Shown here: positions 1 through 12,270 of the stretch, piece after piece | Layout of the letters: every line of letters starts with the position of its first letter | How positions within the stretch are numbered: the stretch's first letter is position 1 | Assembly: GCF_018598555.1 (NCBI RefSeq) | Contig: NZ_JAHEWN010000003.1 | Coordinates: forward strand, 124,001-188,000 | Source: Curtobacterium aurantiacum | GTDB taxonomy: Bacteria; Actinomycetota; Actinomycetes; Actinomycetales; Microbacteriaceae | Length of the DNA: 64,000 nucleotides | Direction: 5' to 3' | Program-made: the position numbers and the translations under genes | Notes under the pieces: generated by a model | Database searches by the model: none | What the model was told of the DNA's origin: nothing | The model's input: the letters and a program-made list of their open reading frames with translations, nothing else

Positions 1-191
1 GCGTACGCCGCAGCCATCGCCTTGTTGTAGTCGTCGTCGTTCGACGCCTTCGTCGCGCCGCTCGTCGCGGTCGCGACCACCAGCGAGAGCACGATCATGA
101 GCACCGCGCCGAGGCCGATGACGGCCGCGAGCGCCACGCCACGTTCGTCGTCACGGCTGCGGAGGGCACGGACAAGTCGGATGAGCATCAT
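1..191 (-). CDS. Pilus-assembly minor protein, PilX-like N-terminus (partial)
   Basis: The 5' part of a gene that runs off the left edge. The translation starts MMLIRLVRALRSRDDERG and is followed by one long hydrophobic segment (about residues 20-43), then a polar stretch rich in Asp and Asn. A short basic head, a membrane segment and last place in a pilin operon suggest a PilX/PilY-accessory type minor pilus protein. It has no clear G|FTxxE prepilin cleavage motif. The start at 191 overlaps the preceding stop by 4 nt (ATGA); a second ATG three bases on gives a TGATG overlap. Either way translation is probably coupled. Specific function is inferred from context only. Confidence 0.6.
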   Translation of the reverse strand, partial: MMLIRLVRALRSRDDERGVALAAVIGLGAVLMIVLSLVVATATSGATKASNDDDYNKAMAAAY

Positions 192-850
192 GACTCCGTC
201 GCTGCGCCGTAGTCGAGGTTGCGCAGGTTGATGTTCGCTTGGAAGGTGGTGTCGTTCGCGGTCGTCCCCGTCACGGATCCGACCGTGAGCGTCACGTCGA
301 CCGATCGGATCGAGTCGAGGGTTGCGGCTGTCGGGGTGACGACGCCATCGGCGGCGTTCCGGTAGCTGAACAGCGGGCTGCTGCCGGCGCTCGTCCGGAT
401 GACGTCGGCCAGCACGATGGTCTTCGTCGTGCCGGTGAACGTGCAGTACCCGTTCGCCGGGCAGTCGCCACGCTGGAGCTGCATGCGGAGCTTCGTGCCC
501 TGCGTGTCGATCGTGACCTTGGTGAGCCCGGCCCGGGACGTGGAGAGGTCGACGCCGGAGTAGAACCGCATGCTCGTCGCCGTCGCACTCTCGAACGCCG
601 CCAGGTTCGTCGTCTTCGTCAGCTGCACGCGGGACGCTTCACGCAGGTACCGGCTCACCTGCGTCATGGAGGTCGTGCCCTGCCGCGTGCTGTCGTTGAC
701 CGACGAGACCGTCCGCTGGGCCTTGATCATCGAGACGAAGAAGCTCCCGACCAACGTGAGCAGGAGTGACGTGACGAGCATCGCCACGAGGAGCTCGACG
801 AGCGTGATGCCCCGTTGCTCCGAGTGGAGACGACGGATGATCGCCCGCAT
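188..850 (-). CDS. Minor pilin, PilW-like prepilin
   Basis: A 220-residue prepilin-type protein, probably a minor pilin of a type IV pilus. After a short basic leader it carries the cleavage/methylation motif G-ITLVE (Gly about residue 14, conserved Glu at +5) and a hydrophobic helix to about residue 37. The rest is a Ser/Thr-rich globular domain with two Cys near TGDCPANGYC that could form a disulfide. ATG at 850 overlaps the previous stop as TGATG, so it is translationally coupled. A longer upstream reading frame exists but runs through the neighbouring gene in another frame and is not real. The PilW assignment rests on motif and operon position. Confidence 0.8.
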   Translation of the reverse strand: MRAIIRRLHSEQRGITLVELLVAMLVTSLLLTLVGSFFVSMIKAQRTVSSVNDSTRQGTTSMTQVSRYLREASRVQLTKTTNLAAFESATATSMRFYSGVDLSTSRAGLTKVTIDTQGTKLRMQLQRGDCPANGYCTFTGTTKTIVLADVIRTSAGSSPLFSYRNAADGVVTPTAATLDSIRSVDVTLTVGSVTGTTANDTTFQANINLRNLDYGAATES

Positions 851-2187
851 CAGCTGACCGGCCTGGGATCGACCATCACGGCACCGCCCCGGACGGCGCC
901 GTTCGTGACCATCGCGGCGTTCTCGTTCGTGAGGGCGAGGGCGTTCGTGGTGGACCCGGCCGTGTCCCCCGAGTAGAGCTTCCAGGTCCCCCACGGCAAC
1001 GCGATCGACGTAGTGCCCGCTGCGAGCTTCGGGAACTGCAGGGTCATCCCTGCGGCACAGCCCGGGTCGCCGTTCACGGGCGTCGTCGTCTTCGCGGTCA
1101 GGAACTTGCCCGCCGTCAGGCCCGAGAGCTTGACCGCCCCCATCTGCACGGTGATCGTCGCCTTGTTGTTCAAGGGCTCCGAGGGTGTCCCGACCTTCGA
1201 CTTCGCATTCGGGGTCGTCCAGGACCCCGGCTCCGGGCTGAGACAGGTCGACGACGAGGTACCCGACGCGTCGACGACGTACGACCCGGCGACCACCCGG
1301 TAGCTCCCGTACGGGAACAGCGACGCCGATCCGGCGGTGTTGGTGAGTTGCGTGGTGCCGGAGGTCGGGTTGATCAGCGTGGTGGACATGTTGGTCGGGA
1401 GCGTCGCACCCACGTCCGGAGTGGACGCGTACCTGAAGGTGTACTTCGCTGCCACGTCGAAGCTGAAGGCAGCGGCTCCGGAGGAGCCTGCGGCGACGGT
1501 GATCGTCTGCGTCGACGGGCTGACCTGCTGGTTCGAGTCGATGTAGCCGCTCCGGGCGATTTTCACCGAGTACGTGCCGGGAGCGACCCCGGAGACGTAG
1601 GTGCACCCTTCGGCATCGGTCGCCGGGACGGTGACGCCGGCCGGACCGCTGACCGTCGGGACGATCCCGGACACACCGATGCCGTTCGCGTTCGTGACGC
1701 CGATCAGGATCGAACCGGTGGTGTCGGAGTTGATGTTCGTGAGCGGAGCGATCGCGCTCGACATCGTGACCTGCTGCGAGCCGGACGGCGACGCGCTGGT
1801 CTTCCAGCTGACCGTCACCGTGACTGCCTTGTACGACAACGTGCCGTCCCCGGTACCGCAAGCCGTTGCACTGCTCGAGGAACGGGTCCACGACACCTTC
1901 CGAGTGAGGGCGAACGTCTGATTGCCGACCGTCGGGGAATCAGTGCCGCTCTTGATGTCGAAGATGCTCGGGAGGTTCCGGAGGTTGTCGATGTCCTCCA
2001 TGGCGACCGTCGACGCGACCTCACGTGCACGGGTGTCCTTGGACAGGACGAGCGAAGCGGTGATGCCGGCCGCGATCCCGGCGGCGATCAGCGCGAAGAT
2101 GGTCATGGCGACCATCACCTCGATGATCGTGAACCCGTCCTCGTTCGCACGTGCGGAACGCAGTCGCTCGGCGATGCGCGAGATCAT
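850..2187 (-). CDS. Large minor pilin, PilV-like, with a beta-sandwich-like middle
   Basis: A 445-residue prepilin-like protein with the motif DGFTIIEVMVAM at about residues 17-28 and a hydrophobic helix. It is much longer than typical PilV proteins (about 150-200 residues). The middle (about residues 165-245) reads like a carboxypeptidase-regulatory or SpaA-like repeat (GCTYVSGVAPGTYSVKIARSG), a fold used in surface proteins. Several Cys in the C-terminal half may form disulfides. The start is supported by a GAAGGGA-type ribosome site, and the gene is coupled to the next one by TGATG. It could be a tip or adhesin pilin, but that role is inference. Confidence 0.78.
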   Translation of the reverse strand: MISRIAERLRSARANEDGFTIIEVMVAMTIFALIAAGIAAGITASLVLSKDTRAREVASTVAMEDIDNLRNLPSIFDIKSGTDSPTVGNQTFALTRKVSWTRSSSSATACGTGDGTLSYKAVTVTVSWKTSASPSGSQQVTMSSAIAPLTNINSDTTGSILIGVTNANGIGVSGIVPTVSGPAGVTVPATDAEGCTYVSGVAPGTYSVKIARSGYIDSNQQVSPSTQTITVAAGSSGAAAFSFDVAAKYTFRYASTPDVGATLPTNMSTTLINPTSGTTQLTNTAGSASLFPYGSYRVVAGSYVVDASGTSSSTCLSPEPGSWTTPNAKSKVGTPSEPLNNKATITVQMGAVKLSGLTAGKFLTAKTTTPVNGDPGCAAGMTLQFPKLAAGTTSIALPWGTWKLYSGDTAGSTTNALALTNENAAMVTNGAVRGGAVMVDPRPVS

Positions 2188-2216
2188 GGCGTTCCCTTCT
2201 GCTCGTGCTGGTCAAC

Positions 2217-2246
2217 GGGCACCAGGGCCGACTCGCCCTGGTGCCC
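2217..2246 (-). terminator. Intercistronic hairpin after pilA
   Basis: A perfect 11-bp stem (GGGCACCAGGG / CCCTGGTGCCC) with an 8-nt loop lies in the 71-nt gap between pilA and the large minor pilin gene. There is no long U-run, so it may act as a partial terminator or as a 3' end that stabilises pilA mRNA. Confidence 0.6.
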
Positions 2247-2258
2247 CGGCTCCGTAAG

Positions 2259-2726
2259 TCAGGAGGCCTTCGTGAACACGCCCGCGGAACACGTTCCCTC
2301 GGCGACGCCGGAAGCATCGGTCGCGCCGAAGGTCTTGTTCGTTGCAGTGCTCTTGCCCTGGATGCAGAACGCGGACTTGTCGGCGTTCACCGTGTACGTG
2401 AGCGTCGTGTCCGTGCCCGCGGTGCTCCCAGCGGCCTTGTACGGGTCTGCCGCGAACTGGGCGGCGCTGATCGAAGCGGGAAGCGTCCCGGAGTCGGACT
2501 GCGTGACCACGGTCACGACGGCGGTCTTCGCGTTGGAGATGTCGGACTTGACGGCCGAGTTCTTCGCGTTGTTCTGCACGCTGATGTACACCGGGATGGC
2601 GATCGCGGCGAGGATGCCGATGATGATGACGACGACGAGGAGCTCGATGAGCGTGAAGCCCTTCTCGCCGTCCTTGAGGAGACCCTTGCGGCGAGCGTCG
2701 AGCTTGCCCATGAGAGCGAAGTACAT
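2259..2726 (-). CDS. pilA: Major type IV pilin PilA
   Basis: The main structural pilin, polymerised by PilB and PilC. The protein starts MYFALMGKLDARRKG and has the canonical prepilin site EKG-FTLIELLVVV followed by the long hydrophobic polymerisation helix. Glu at +5 is present. The C-terminal part is polar with two Cys (AFCIQG and GTCSAG) in the position of the pilin D-region disulfide. I chose 2726 because GGAAA sits 5 nt upstream; ATG at 2738 (METTM) is possible but has no ribosome site. The 155-residue length fits small type IVa pilins. The gene has its own candidate promoter and a hairpin on each side, which suggests it is expressed at a different level from its neighbours. Confidence 0.88.
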   Translation of the reverse strand: MYFALMGKLDARRKGLLKDGEKGFTLIELLVVVIIIGILAAIAIPVYISVQNNAKNSAVKSDISNAKTAVVTVVTQSDSGTLPASISAAQFAADPYKAAGSTAGTDTTLTYTVNADKSAFCIQGKSTATNKTFGATDASGVAEGTCSAGVFTKAS

Positions 2727-2792
2727 GGTTGTTTCCATTCTGCGGGGAATGTCGGGGAAATGATTTCGGGGCTTGCTCGGCCGCCGCAGAAC

Positions 2793-2821
2793 AGCGTATT
2801 CGGCACGCTTCGACCGGCCAA
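2793..2821 (-). promoter_or_regulatory. Candidate internal promoter of pilA
   Basis: On the minus strand TTGGCC (2821-2816), a 17-nt spacer and TACGCT (2798-2793) resemble a housekeeping promoter. It lies after the hairpin that ends pilC and about 65 nt before the pilA start. Confidence 0.4.
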
Positions 2822-2853
2822 TCCCGAGAACGGGGGCCATCATGGGCGCGGAA

Positions 2854-2905
2854 CACCCCCAGTGCGGGGGCTGCTCGATATCCCAATTGCCCCCGCATGG
2901 GGGTG
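2854..2905 (-). terminator. Long hairpin between pilC and pilA
   Basis: Arms CACCCCCAGTGCGGGGGC (2854-2871) and GCCCCCGCATGGGGGTG (2889-2905) pair over 17 bp with one bulged base and a 17-nt loop. The hairpin begins six bases after the pilC stop. It should reduce read-through from pilBTC into pilA, or protect the pilA transcript's 5' side. Confidence 0.65.
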
Positions 2906-2911
2906 GAATGA

Positions 2912-4144
2912 CTAGGAAGCGTTCTGCACGACGTTGGTGATCTGGAAGATCGGCATGTAGAGCGCGATGATCATCCCGCCCACCACCACTCCGAGGAACG
3001 CGATGAGCAGCGGCTCGATCAGCGAGGTCAGGGCGTCCGTGGTGGCCTCGACCTCGGCGTCGTAGAACACCGCGATCTTCTCGAGCATGATCTCGAGGGA
3101 ACCGGCGTCTTCACCCACCGCGACCATTTGCGTCACCATTGCCGGGAAAACTGCCTGCGCGGCGAGCGGGACAGCGATCGATTCGCCTTTCCGAACAGCC
3201 TCCGCGACATTGTCGAGCGCGCGCTTCACGACGAAGTTGTTCGACACTTCACCGACGATGCGCAATGCCTGCAGAATAGGAACGCCAGCACCGATCATGT
3301 TCGAGAAGTTCCGCGCGAACCGAGCGATGACGATCTTCTTCTGCAAGGGTCCGAACACCGGCAGTTTCAGGGTGATCGGATCGATGAACGCGCGCACCCG
3401 CTCGGTGTTCTTGTTCGCCCGCCACCACAGCCAGCTCAGCAGGACGACGACGGCGAGGGGGATCGCGACGTACCGCATGGCGTGTGACAGCGTCACGAGG
3501 ATCTGCGTCGGCAGCGGGAGCGTGCCGCCGAGCGACGAGAACATGTCCTGGAAGATCGGCACGATGAAGATGAGCATGATGGTGACCGCCACCAGCGACA
3601 TCACGAGCACGACCACCGGGTAGGTCATCGCCGACTTGATCGTCGAGCGGAGCTTGTGCTCCTTCTCGAAGTTCGTGGCGATGGAGTCCATGGCCTGGTC
3701 GAGGAAGCCGCCGGTCTCCCCCGCACGGATCATGTTGATCATGATGGGCGGGAAGTCGACCGGGTACTTCGCGACGGCGTCGGAGAACGAGACGCCCCGC
3801 TCCACGTCGTCGCGGACCTTCCCGATGATGTCCTTGAGCTTCTTGTTCTCGGTCTGGTCCGACAGGATCGTCAGGGTCCGGAGCAGTGCGAGGCCCGAGG
3901 TGAGCATCGTGGAGGCCTGCCGCGACATGATCGCGAGGTCCTTGAGTCCGACACCCTTCTCGAACCCGGGGATCTTGATCTCGGTCTGCAGCCCTGTGCC
4001 GGCCTTGGCCTCGGTGATGGCGATCGGTGAGACGCCCATGCCCCGGAGGCGCTGGACGACGGCCCCTTCGGACGCGGCGTCGAGGCGGCCCTTGACGAGC
4101 TTGCCGGCGCCGTCACGGCCGCGGTAGTCGAACGCGAGTGACAT
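2912..4144 (-). CDS. pilC: Pilus inner-membrane platform protein PilC (T2SS F family)
   Basis: A polytopic membrane protein that forms the platform on which PilB and PilT act. The 410 residues match the family length. There are two T2SSF domains (about residues 70-190 and 270-395) and three membrane segments: near 173-200 (YPVVVLVMSLVAVTIMLIF), 226-243, and 378-401 (LLIAFLGVVVGGMIIALYMP). The N-terminus MSLAFDYRGRDGAGKLVKG is typical of PilC/GspF. ATG at 4144 overlaps the pilT stop (TGATG), so it is coupled to pilT. It is followed by the hairpin before pilA. Confidence 0.93.
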   Translation of the reverse strand: MSLAFDYRGRDGAGKLVKGRLDAASEGAVVQRLRGMGVSPIAITEAKAGTGLQTEIKIPGFEKGVGLKDLAIMSRQASTMLTSGLALLRTLTILSDQTENKKLKDIIGKVRDDVERGVSFSDAVAKYPVDFPPIMINMIRAGETGGFLDQAMDSIATNFEKEHKLRSTIKSAMTYPVVVLVMSLVAVTIMLIFIVPIFQDMFSSLGGTLPLPTQILVTLSHAMRYVAIPLAVVVLLSWLWWRANKNTERVRAFIDPITLKLPVFGPLQKKIVIARFARNFSNMIGAGVPILQALRIVGEVSNNFVVKRALDNVAEAVRKGESIAVPLAAQAVFPAMVTQMVAVGEDAGSLEIMLEKIAVFYDAEVEATTDALTSLIEPLLIAFLGVVVGGMIIALYMPIFQITNVVQNAS

Positions 4145-5721
4145 CAGTGGCCTCCGGAGAACTTGTCGCCGAAGTCGATGCCGCTGGCGGCGATCGCGGC
4201 GGCCGAGGAGTCGGACGGGGATTCGACACGCTGCACGAGCCGGTCGAAGCCCTCTTCGTCGTGGACCTTCTCCATCGCGGCCTTCCGTGAGATGGTGCCG
4301 ACGTTGACCAGTTCGGCGAGGTCCTGGTCCATGGTGTGCATGCCGAGGTCACGGCCGGCCTGCATGGCGGAGGTGATCTGGTACGTCTTGCCCTCGCGGA
4401 TGAGGTTGCCGATGGCCGGGGTGATCGTCATGATCTCGGTGGCGACGACCCGGCCGACGCCGTTGGCCTTGGGCACGAGGGTCTGGCAGACGACGCCCTG
4501 CAGGGTCGCCGCGAGCTGGGTGCGGATCTGCCCCTGCTGGTGCGGCGGGAAGACGTCGATGACGCGGTCGATGGTGCCGGGCGCGCTCTGCGTGTGCAGG
4601 GTGGCGAACACCAGGTGGCCGGTCTCGGCGGCGGTGAGCGCGACGGAGATGGTCTCGAGGTCGCGCAGCTCGCCGATCAGGATGACGTCGGGGTCCTGTC
4701 GCAGCACGTGCTTCAACGCCGAGGCGAAGGAGCGTGTGTCGGCACCGACCTCGCGCTGGTTGATGATCGACCGCTTGTGCTCGTGCATGAACTCGATCGG
4801 GTCCTCGACCGTGACGATGTGGTCGGAGCGGCTCTCGTTCACCAGGTCGATGAGCGCGGCGAGCGTGGTCGACTTGCCCGAACCGGTCGGGCCGGTGACG
4901 AGGACCAGGCCACGGGGCAGGCCGGCGAAGTCGCCGACGTACTCGGGGATGCCGAGCTGCTTGAGCGTCTTGATCCTGGTGGGGATGATGCGGAACGCCG
5001 CGCCCCAGTTGCCGCGCTGCTGGTAGTAGTTCACGCGGAAGCGGTACTCGGGCGACAGCGAGTACGCGAAGTCGAGTTCCTGGTCGTGGTCGAACTGCCC
5101 GGCCTGTTCGACGGACAGCAGCGTCTTGAGCGCCGCGATGACCTTGCCGCGCGACCACGCGCCTCCGGGAACGGCCGGACGGAGTGCGCCGTCGACGCGG
5201 ACGGTGGGCGGAGCGTCCGCGGTGACGTGCAGGTCGGACGCGCCCTGGTAGACGACCTGTGCCAGCGCGGTGATGAGGTCGGGGTCGGCGACCTCGCGCG
5301 CGTGCCGCGCGAAGTCGATGTCGCTGGCCGAGTTGGCGACCGGTGCCGGCGCGGGAGCCGGAGCCGCGTAGTGGGCGCCGCTGTACGGCACGGCCGGGAG
5401 CTGCTGGGTCGCGGGGTCGGCGTACCCGTAGGTGGCGGTCGAGGACGGGACCGCGGCGGGCGGCGTCGCCGGAGCGGTGGCGGACTGCGCGACGGGCGCC
5501 GCCACCTGGCCAGCAACGGAGCCGGCCACCGGCGCACCGGCCGGTGCCGGCCACCCCGCCGAGTCGTCGGCGAGGTCGTAGACCTGCTCGGGCGGAGCGG
5601 CAGCCGCGGCGGCCAGACGTGCGGCACGGCGGGAACCGACCTCGGCGCCCGGGGTTCCGGGGTGCCACCCGGCGACGGGCTCGTCACCGGGCATGGTGAT
5701 GTCGTACACGGAATCGGTCAT
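4144..5721 (-). CDS. pilT: Pilus retraction ATPase PilT with a long disordered N-terminus
   Basis: A hexameric ATPase that retracts type IV pili. Residues from about 140 onward are a complete PilT: Walker A GPTGSGKSTT near residue 274, the Asp/His boxes (HIVTVEDPIEFMH), Walker B (DVILIGELRD) and the C-terminal AIRN-like region (AIGNLIREGK). The first 140 or so residues are Ala/Pro/Val-rich low complexity with no counterpart in the usual 340-370-residue PilT. The start MTDSVYDITM has AGGA nine bases upstream. It is separated from pilB by 20 nt and overlaps pilC. Confidence 0.92.
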   Translation of the reverse strand: MTDSVYDITMPGDEPVAGWHPGTPGAEVGSRRAARLAAAAAAPPEQVYDLADDSAGWPAPAGAPVAGSVAGQVAAPVAQSATAPATPPAAVPSSTATYGYADPATQQLPAVPYSGAHYAAPAPAPAPVANSASDIDFARHAREVADPDLITALAQVVYQGASDLHVTADAPPTVRVDGALRPAVPGGAWSRGKVIAALKTLLSVEQAGQFDHDQELDFAYSLSPEYRFRVNYYQQRGNWGAAFRIIPTRIKTLKQLGIPEYVGDFAGLPRGLVLVTGPTGSGKSTTLAALIDLVNESRSDHIVTVEDPIEFMHEHKRSIINQREVGADTRSFASALKHVLRQDPDVILIGELRDLETISVALTAAETGHLVFATLHTQSAPGTIDRVIDVFPPHQQGQIRTQLAATLQGVVCQTLVPKANGVGRVVATEIMTITPAIGNLIREGKTYQITSAMQAGRDLGMHTMDQDLAELVNVGTISRKAAMEKVHDEEGFDRLVQRVESPSDSSAAAIAASGIDFGDKFSGGH

Positions 5722-5741
5722 CTGCTCGTCCTGTTCCCCGG

Positions 5742-7409
5742 TCACGCGACGACGCGCAGGATCTCGTCGACGCTCGTCATGCCGAGCTTGACCTTCTCGA
5801 AGCCGTCCTGTCGGAGGGTGAGCATGCCCTGCTGCTGGGCGACGCGGCTGATCTCGGCGCTCGAGGCGCGGCCGACGGCGAGCCGCTCGATCTCCTCGGT
5901 GACGGTCATTACCTCGTGCAGGGCGATGCGGCCGCGGTAGCCGGTGTTCGAGCAGACGGCGCACCCGACCGGGGCGAAGAACGCGGGCATCTCGTCACCG
6001 GGGGCCAGGAAGCCGAGCGCCTGCAGCTGCTCGATCTCGTACACCGCGGGCGCCTTGCACCGGTCGCACAGACGTCGTGCGAGTCGCTGGGCGACGACGG
6101 AGTCGAGGGCCGACCCGACGAGGAACGGCTCGATGTCCATCTCGGTCAGGCGGGTCACGGCCGACGGGGCGTCGTTGGTGTGCAAGGTCGAGAGCACGAG
6201 GTGCCCGGTCAGGGATGCCTCGATCGCGATCTGTGCGGTCTCGTGGTCGCGGATCTCACCGAGCAGCACGACGTCGGGGTCGGAGCGGAGGATCGAACGG
6301 AGCGCGGACGCGAACGTCAACCCGGCCTTCGGGTTGACCTGCACCTGGTTGATGCCGGCCATCCGGTACTCGACCGGGTCCTCCACCGTGATGACGTTGA
6401 TCTCGGGCTTCGCGACCGCGTTGAGGGTCGTGTACAGCGTGGTCGACTTGCCCGAACCGGTCGGCCCGGTCACCAGGATCATGCCGTACGGCTTCGAGTA
6501 GGACCGCTGGTAGGCCTGGAAGTTCTGCTCGAGGAGGTTGAGGTCCTTGAGGGTCAGCGAGGTGTTCGTGTTGTCGAGGATCCGCATGACGACCTTCTCG
6601 CCCCACACGGTGGGCAGGGTCGCGACGCGGAGGTCGATCTGCCGGCCGCCGTGCCGCACGGACATCCGGCCGTCCTGCGGCTTGCGCCGCTCGGCGATGT
6701 CGATGTCGCTCATGATCTTCAGGCGGCTGATCACGCCGTTCTGGATGTTCTTCGGCGCCGGCGCCATCTCGTGCAGGACGCCGTCGATGCGGTACCGGAT
6801 CCGAACCTCGTGCTCACCCGGCTCGATGTGGATGTCGGAGGCGTGGTCCTGGATGGCCTGCGACACGAGCAGGTTCACGAAGCGCACGATCGGCACGTCG
6901 TCGAGGGCGCCGTCGGTGATGTCGACCTGTGCGCTCGAGATGGCGGACGCTTCTTCTTCCAGCGACGACGTCAGGTCGTTCAGCTCGTCGTCGGCGCGCA
7001 GGTACCGGTCGAGCGCCGCGACGAGGTCCCGCTCCTCGACCTGCAGTGGCTTGATCGACCGACCCGATGCCGTCCGGGCGTCGTCGATCGCGAGGACGTT
7101 CGTGGGGTTCACCATCGCGAGGATGAGCAGGTCGCCCTCGAACCCGACCCCGAGGACCCCGTGGCGACGGCACAGTGCGGCCGGCAGGATCGACACCGCG
7201 GTGCCGTCGACCGGGTAGTCGCTCAACGGGACGGTGCGGGAGTTGTTCGAGGCTGCGCGGGCGGTGATGAACTGGGCCTCGCTCACGACGCCCTGGTCGA
7301 CCAGGCCGCGGATAGCGCGCTCGTCGAGTTCCTCGTCACCCGTCATCGCATCGAGGTGCTCGATGGGCAGGGCGCCGTTCAGGATGAGGATCTCGGACAG
7401 GGTCGCCAT
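5742..7409 (-). CDS. pilB: Pilus extension ATPase PilB (GspE family)
   Basis: A cytoplasmic ATPase that powers pilus polymerisation. The 555 residues contain an MshEN-type N-terminal domain (about 1-150), Walker A GPTGSGKSTT near residue 313, Walker B (VVLLGEIRD) near 381, and the zinc-binding tetracysteine (CDRCKAP near 448 and CAVCSNTGYRG near 483), which separates PilB from PilT. The start MATLSEILILNG is chosen because AAGGAGG lies 11 nt upstream; the frame continues upstream into sequence without pilin-ATPase character. First gene of the operon, with a structured leader. Confidence 0.94.
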   Translation of the reverse strand: MATLSEILILNGALPIEHLDAMTGDEELDERAIRGLVDQGVVSEAQFITARAASNNSRTVPLSDYPVDGTAVSILPAALCRRHGVLGVGFEGDLLILAMVNPTNVLAIDDARTASGRSIKPLQVEERDLVAALDRYLRADDELNDLTSSLEEEASAISSAQVDITDGALDDVPIVRFVNLLVSQAIQDHASDIHIEPGEHEVRIRYRIDGVLHEMAPAPKNIQNGVISRLKIMSDIDIAERRKPQDGRMSVRHGGRQIDLRVATLPTVWGEKVVMRILDNTNTSLTLKDLNLLEQNFQAYQRSYSKPYGMILVTGPTGSGKSTTLYTTLNAVAKPEINVITVEDPVEYRMAGINQVQVNPKAGLTFASALRSILRSDPDVVLLGEIRDHETAQIAIEASLTGHLVLSTLHTNDAPSAVTRLTEMDIEPFLVGSALDSVVAQRLARRLCDRCKAPAVYEIEQLQALGFLAPGDEMPAFFAPVGCAVCSNTGYRGRIALHEVMTVTEEIERLAVGRASSAEISRVAQQQGMLTLRQDGFEKVKLGMTSVDEILRVVA

Positions 7410-7819
7410 GCGTCCTGTGCCTCCTTGGACTCGCGCGCGGCGAGACGTCGTCGGGTGATGCGCCACCAGGGATGTGGCGCCCGACCACGCTACTTCTGGG
7501 TCGTGCGGCGACCGCAGTCCCAGAAGGAGGGGGCGGAGGGGGTCCGACTGCACCCAGAACTGGGGTCCACGGCCGGTTCCGCCCCGGTCAGGGGGACATC
7601 GGCGCCGGGTCGGCGGGGCTGTTCGGGTGCGCATGTCCGCCAGCCTCCCGGACGACACGGCACCCCCGGAGGCACCGGAGGGAGTCGGTGGAGAGCGCCG
7701 GCGAGGAGGGGCGTTGTGGAGGAACGCCGGGACAGGACGCGTGGCGGCGACCGGGCCGGACAGCGCGGCACCGCGGAATCCCTCTCGACGCGCGCCCCCA
7801 CCCGGGGACATCATGAGAC
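7410..7819. promoter_or_regulatory. Divergent control region of pilB and the VOC gene
   Basis: A 410-nt stretch without a gene. Near pilB it holds a small hairpin (GCGCCAC 7460-7466 with GTGGCGC 7474-7480) and a larger imperfect palindrome at 7493-7526 (CTTCTGGG / CCCAGAAG arms plus inner TGCGG / CCGCA). Both lie 50-120 nt upstream of the pilB start, so they may be operators or folded leader RNA. A TAGCGT hexamer at 7492-7487 (minus) is a weak -10 candidate. Nothing else was recognised towards 7819. Confidence 0.45.
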
Positions 7820-8215
7820 ATGGACATCACCAGCGTGACCGTGGGGCTGCCCGTCACCGACCTCGAGGCGTCCTGCCTCTGGTACGGCGCGGTCTTCGAG
7901 CGCACCGAGCCGGACCTCGAGCCCGAGGACGGCGTCGCCGAGTACGAGGTCGGCGGCATCTGGATCCAGCTCTACGTCGACGAACAGGCCGAGGAGAACC
8001 CGGTCAGCGTCCGCTTCGGTGTCGACGACGTCGCCTCCGAGCACGCGCGCATCGGCGCGCTCGGCATCGACATCGGCCCCGTCGAGTGCGTCGACGGGGC
8101 GGTCGACTGGTTCGACGTCCGCGACCCCGACGGCAACGTGCTGAGCCTTTTCTCGCTGGTCGACGAGACCGGTCGCGGATCCGGCCGCGACAACGGCGCG
8201 GGCCGCGCGCTCTAG
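7820..8215 (+). CDS. VOC (glyoxalase/bleomycin-resistance fold) protein
   Basis: A 131-residue protein of the vicinal oxygen chelate superfamily. It starts MDITSVTVGLPVTDLEASCLWYGAVF, the usual first beta-alpha unit, and ends in FDVRDPDGNVLSLFSL, the usual last strand. The C-terminal tail is short, basic and poorly conserved. Members include dioxygenases, isomerases and resistance proteins, and no substrate can be assigned. The ribosome site is weak. A single gene, convergent with rpoC across a shared terminator. Confidence 0.82.
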   Translation: MDITSVTVGLPVTDLEASCLWYGAVFERTEPDLEPEDGVAEYEVGGIWIQLYVDEQAEENPVSVRFGVDDVASEHARIGALGIDIGPVECVDGAVDWFDVRDPDGNVLSLFSLVDETGRGSGRDNGAGRAL

Positions 8216-8291
8216 CCGCGACCCCACGGCGGACGGGAGGCCCGTGGCGGCCGGGCACCGCGCCTCCAGGCCGTCACGTGGTGACGACACG

Positions 8292-8329
8292 ACGAAGGCC
8301 CCGCCTCCTTGCGGAGACGGGGCCTTCGT
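8292..8329. terminator. Bidirectional terminator between VOC gene and rpoC
   Basis: A 12-bp perfect stem (ACGAAGGCCCCG / CGGGGCCTTCGT) extended by CTCC/GGAG around a TTGC loop. It lies between two convergent genes and ends 15 nt from the rpoC stop. Confidence 0.85.
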
Positions 8330-8344
8330 GGGATCACATCAGAC

Positions 8345-12226
<3,882 letters not shown>

Positions 12227-12270
12227 TGTTCTTCTCTCTTGCTGATTCAGGCTTCGATGTACGGGCGGGA

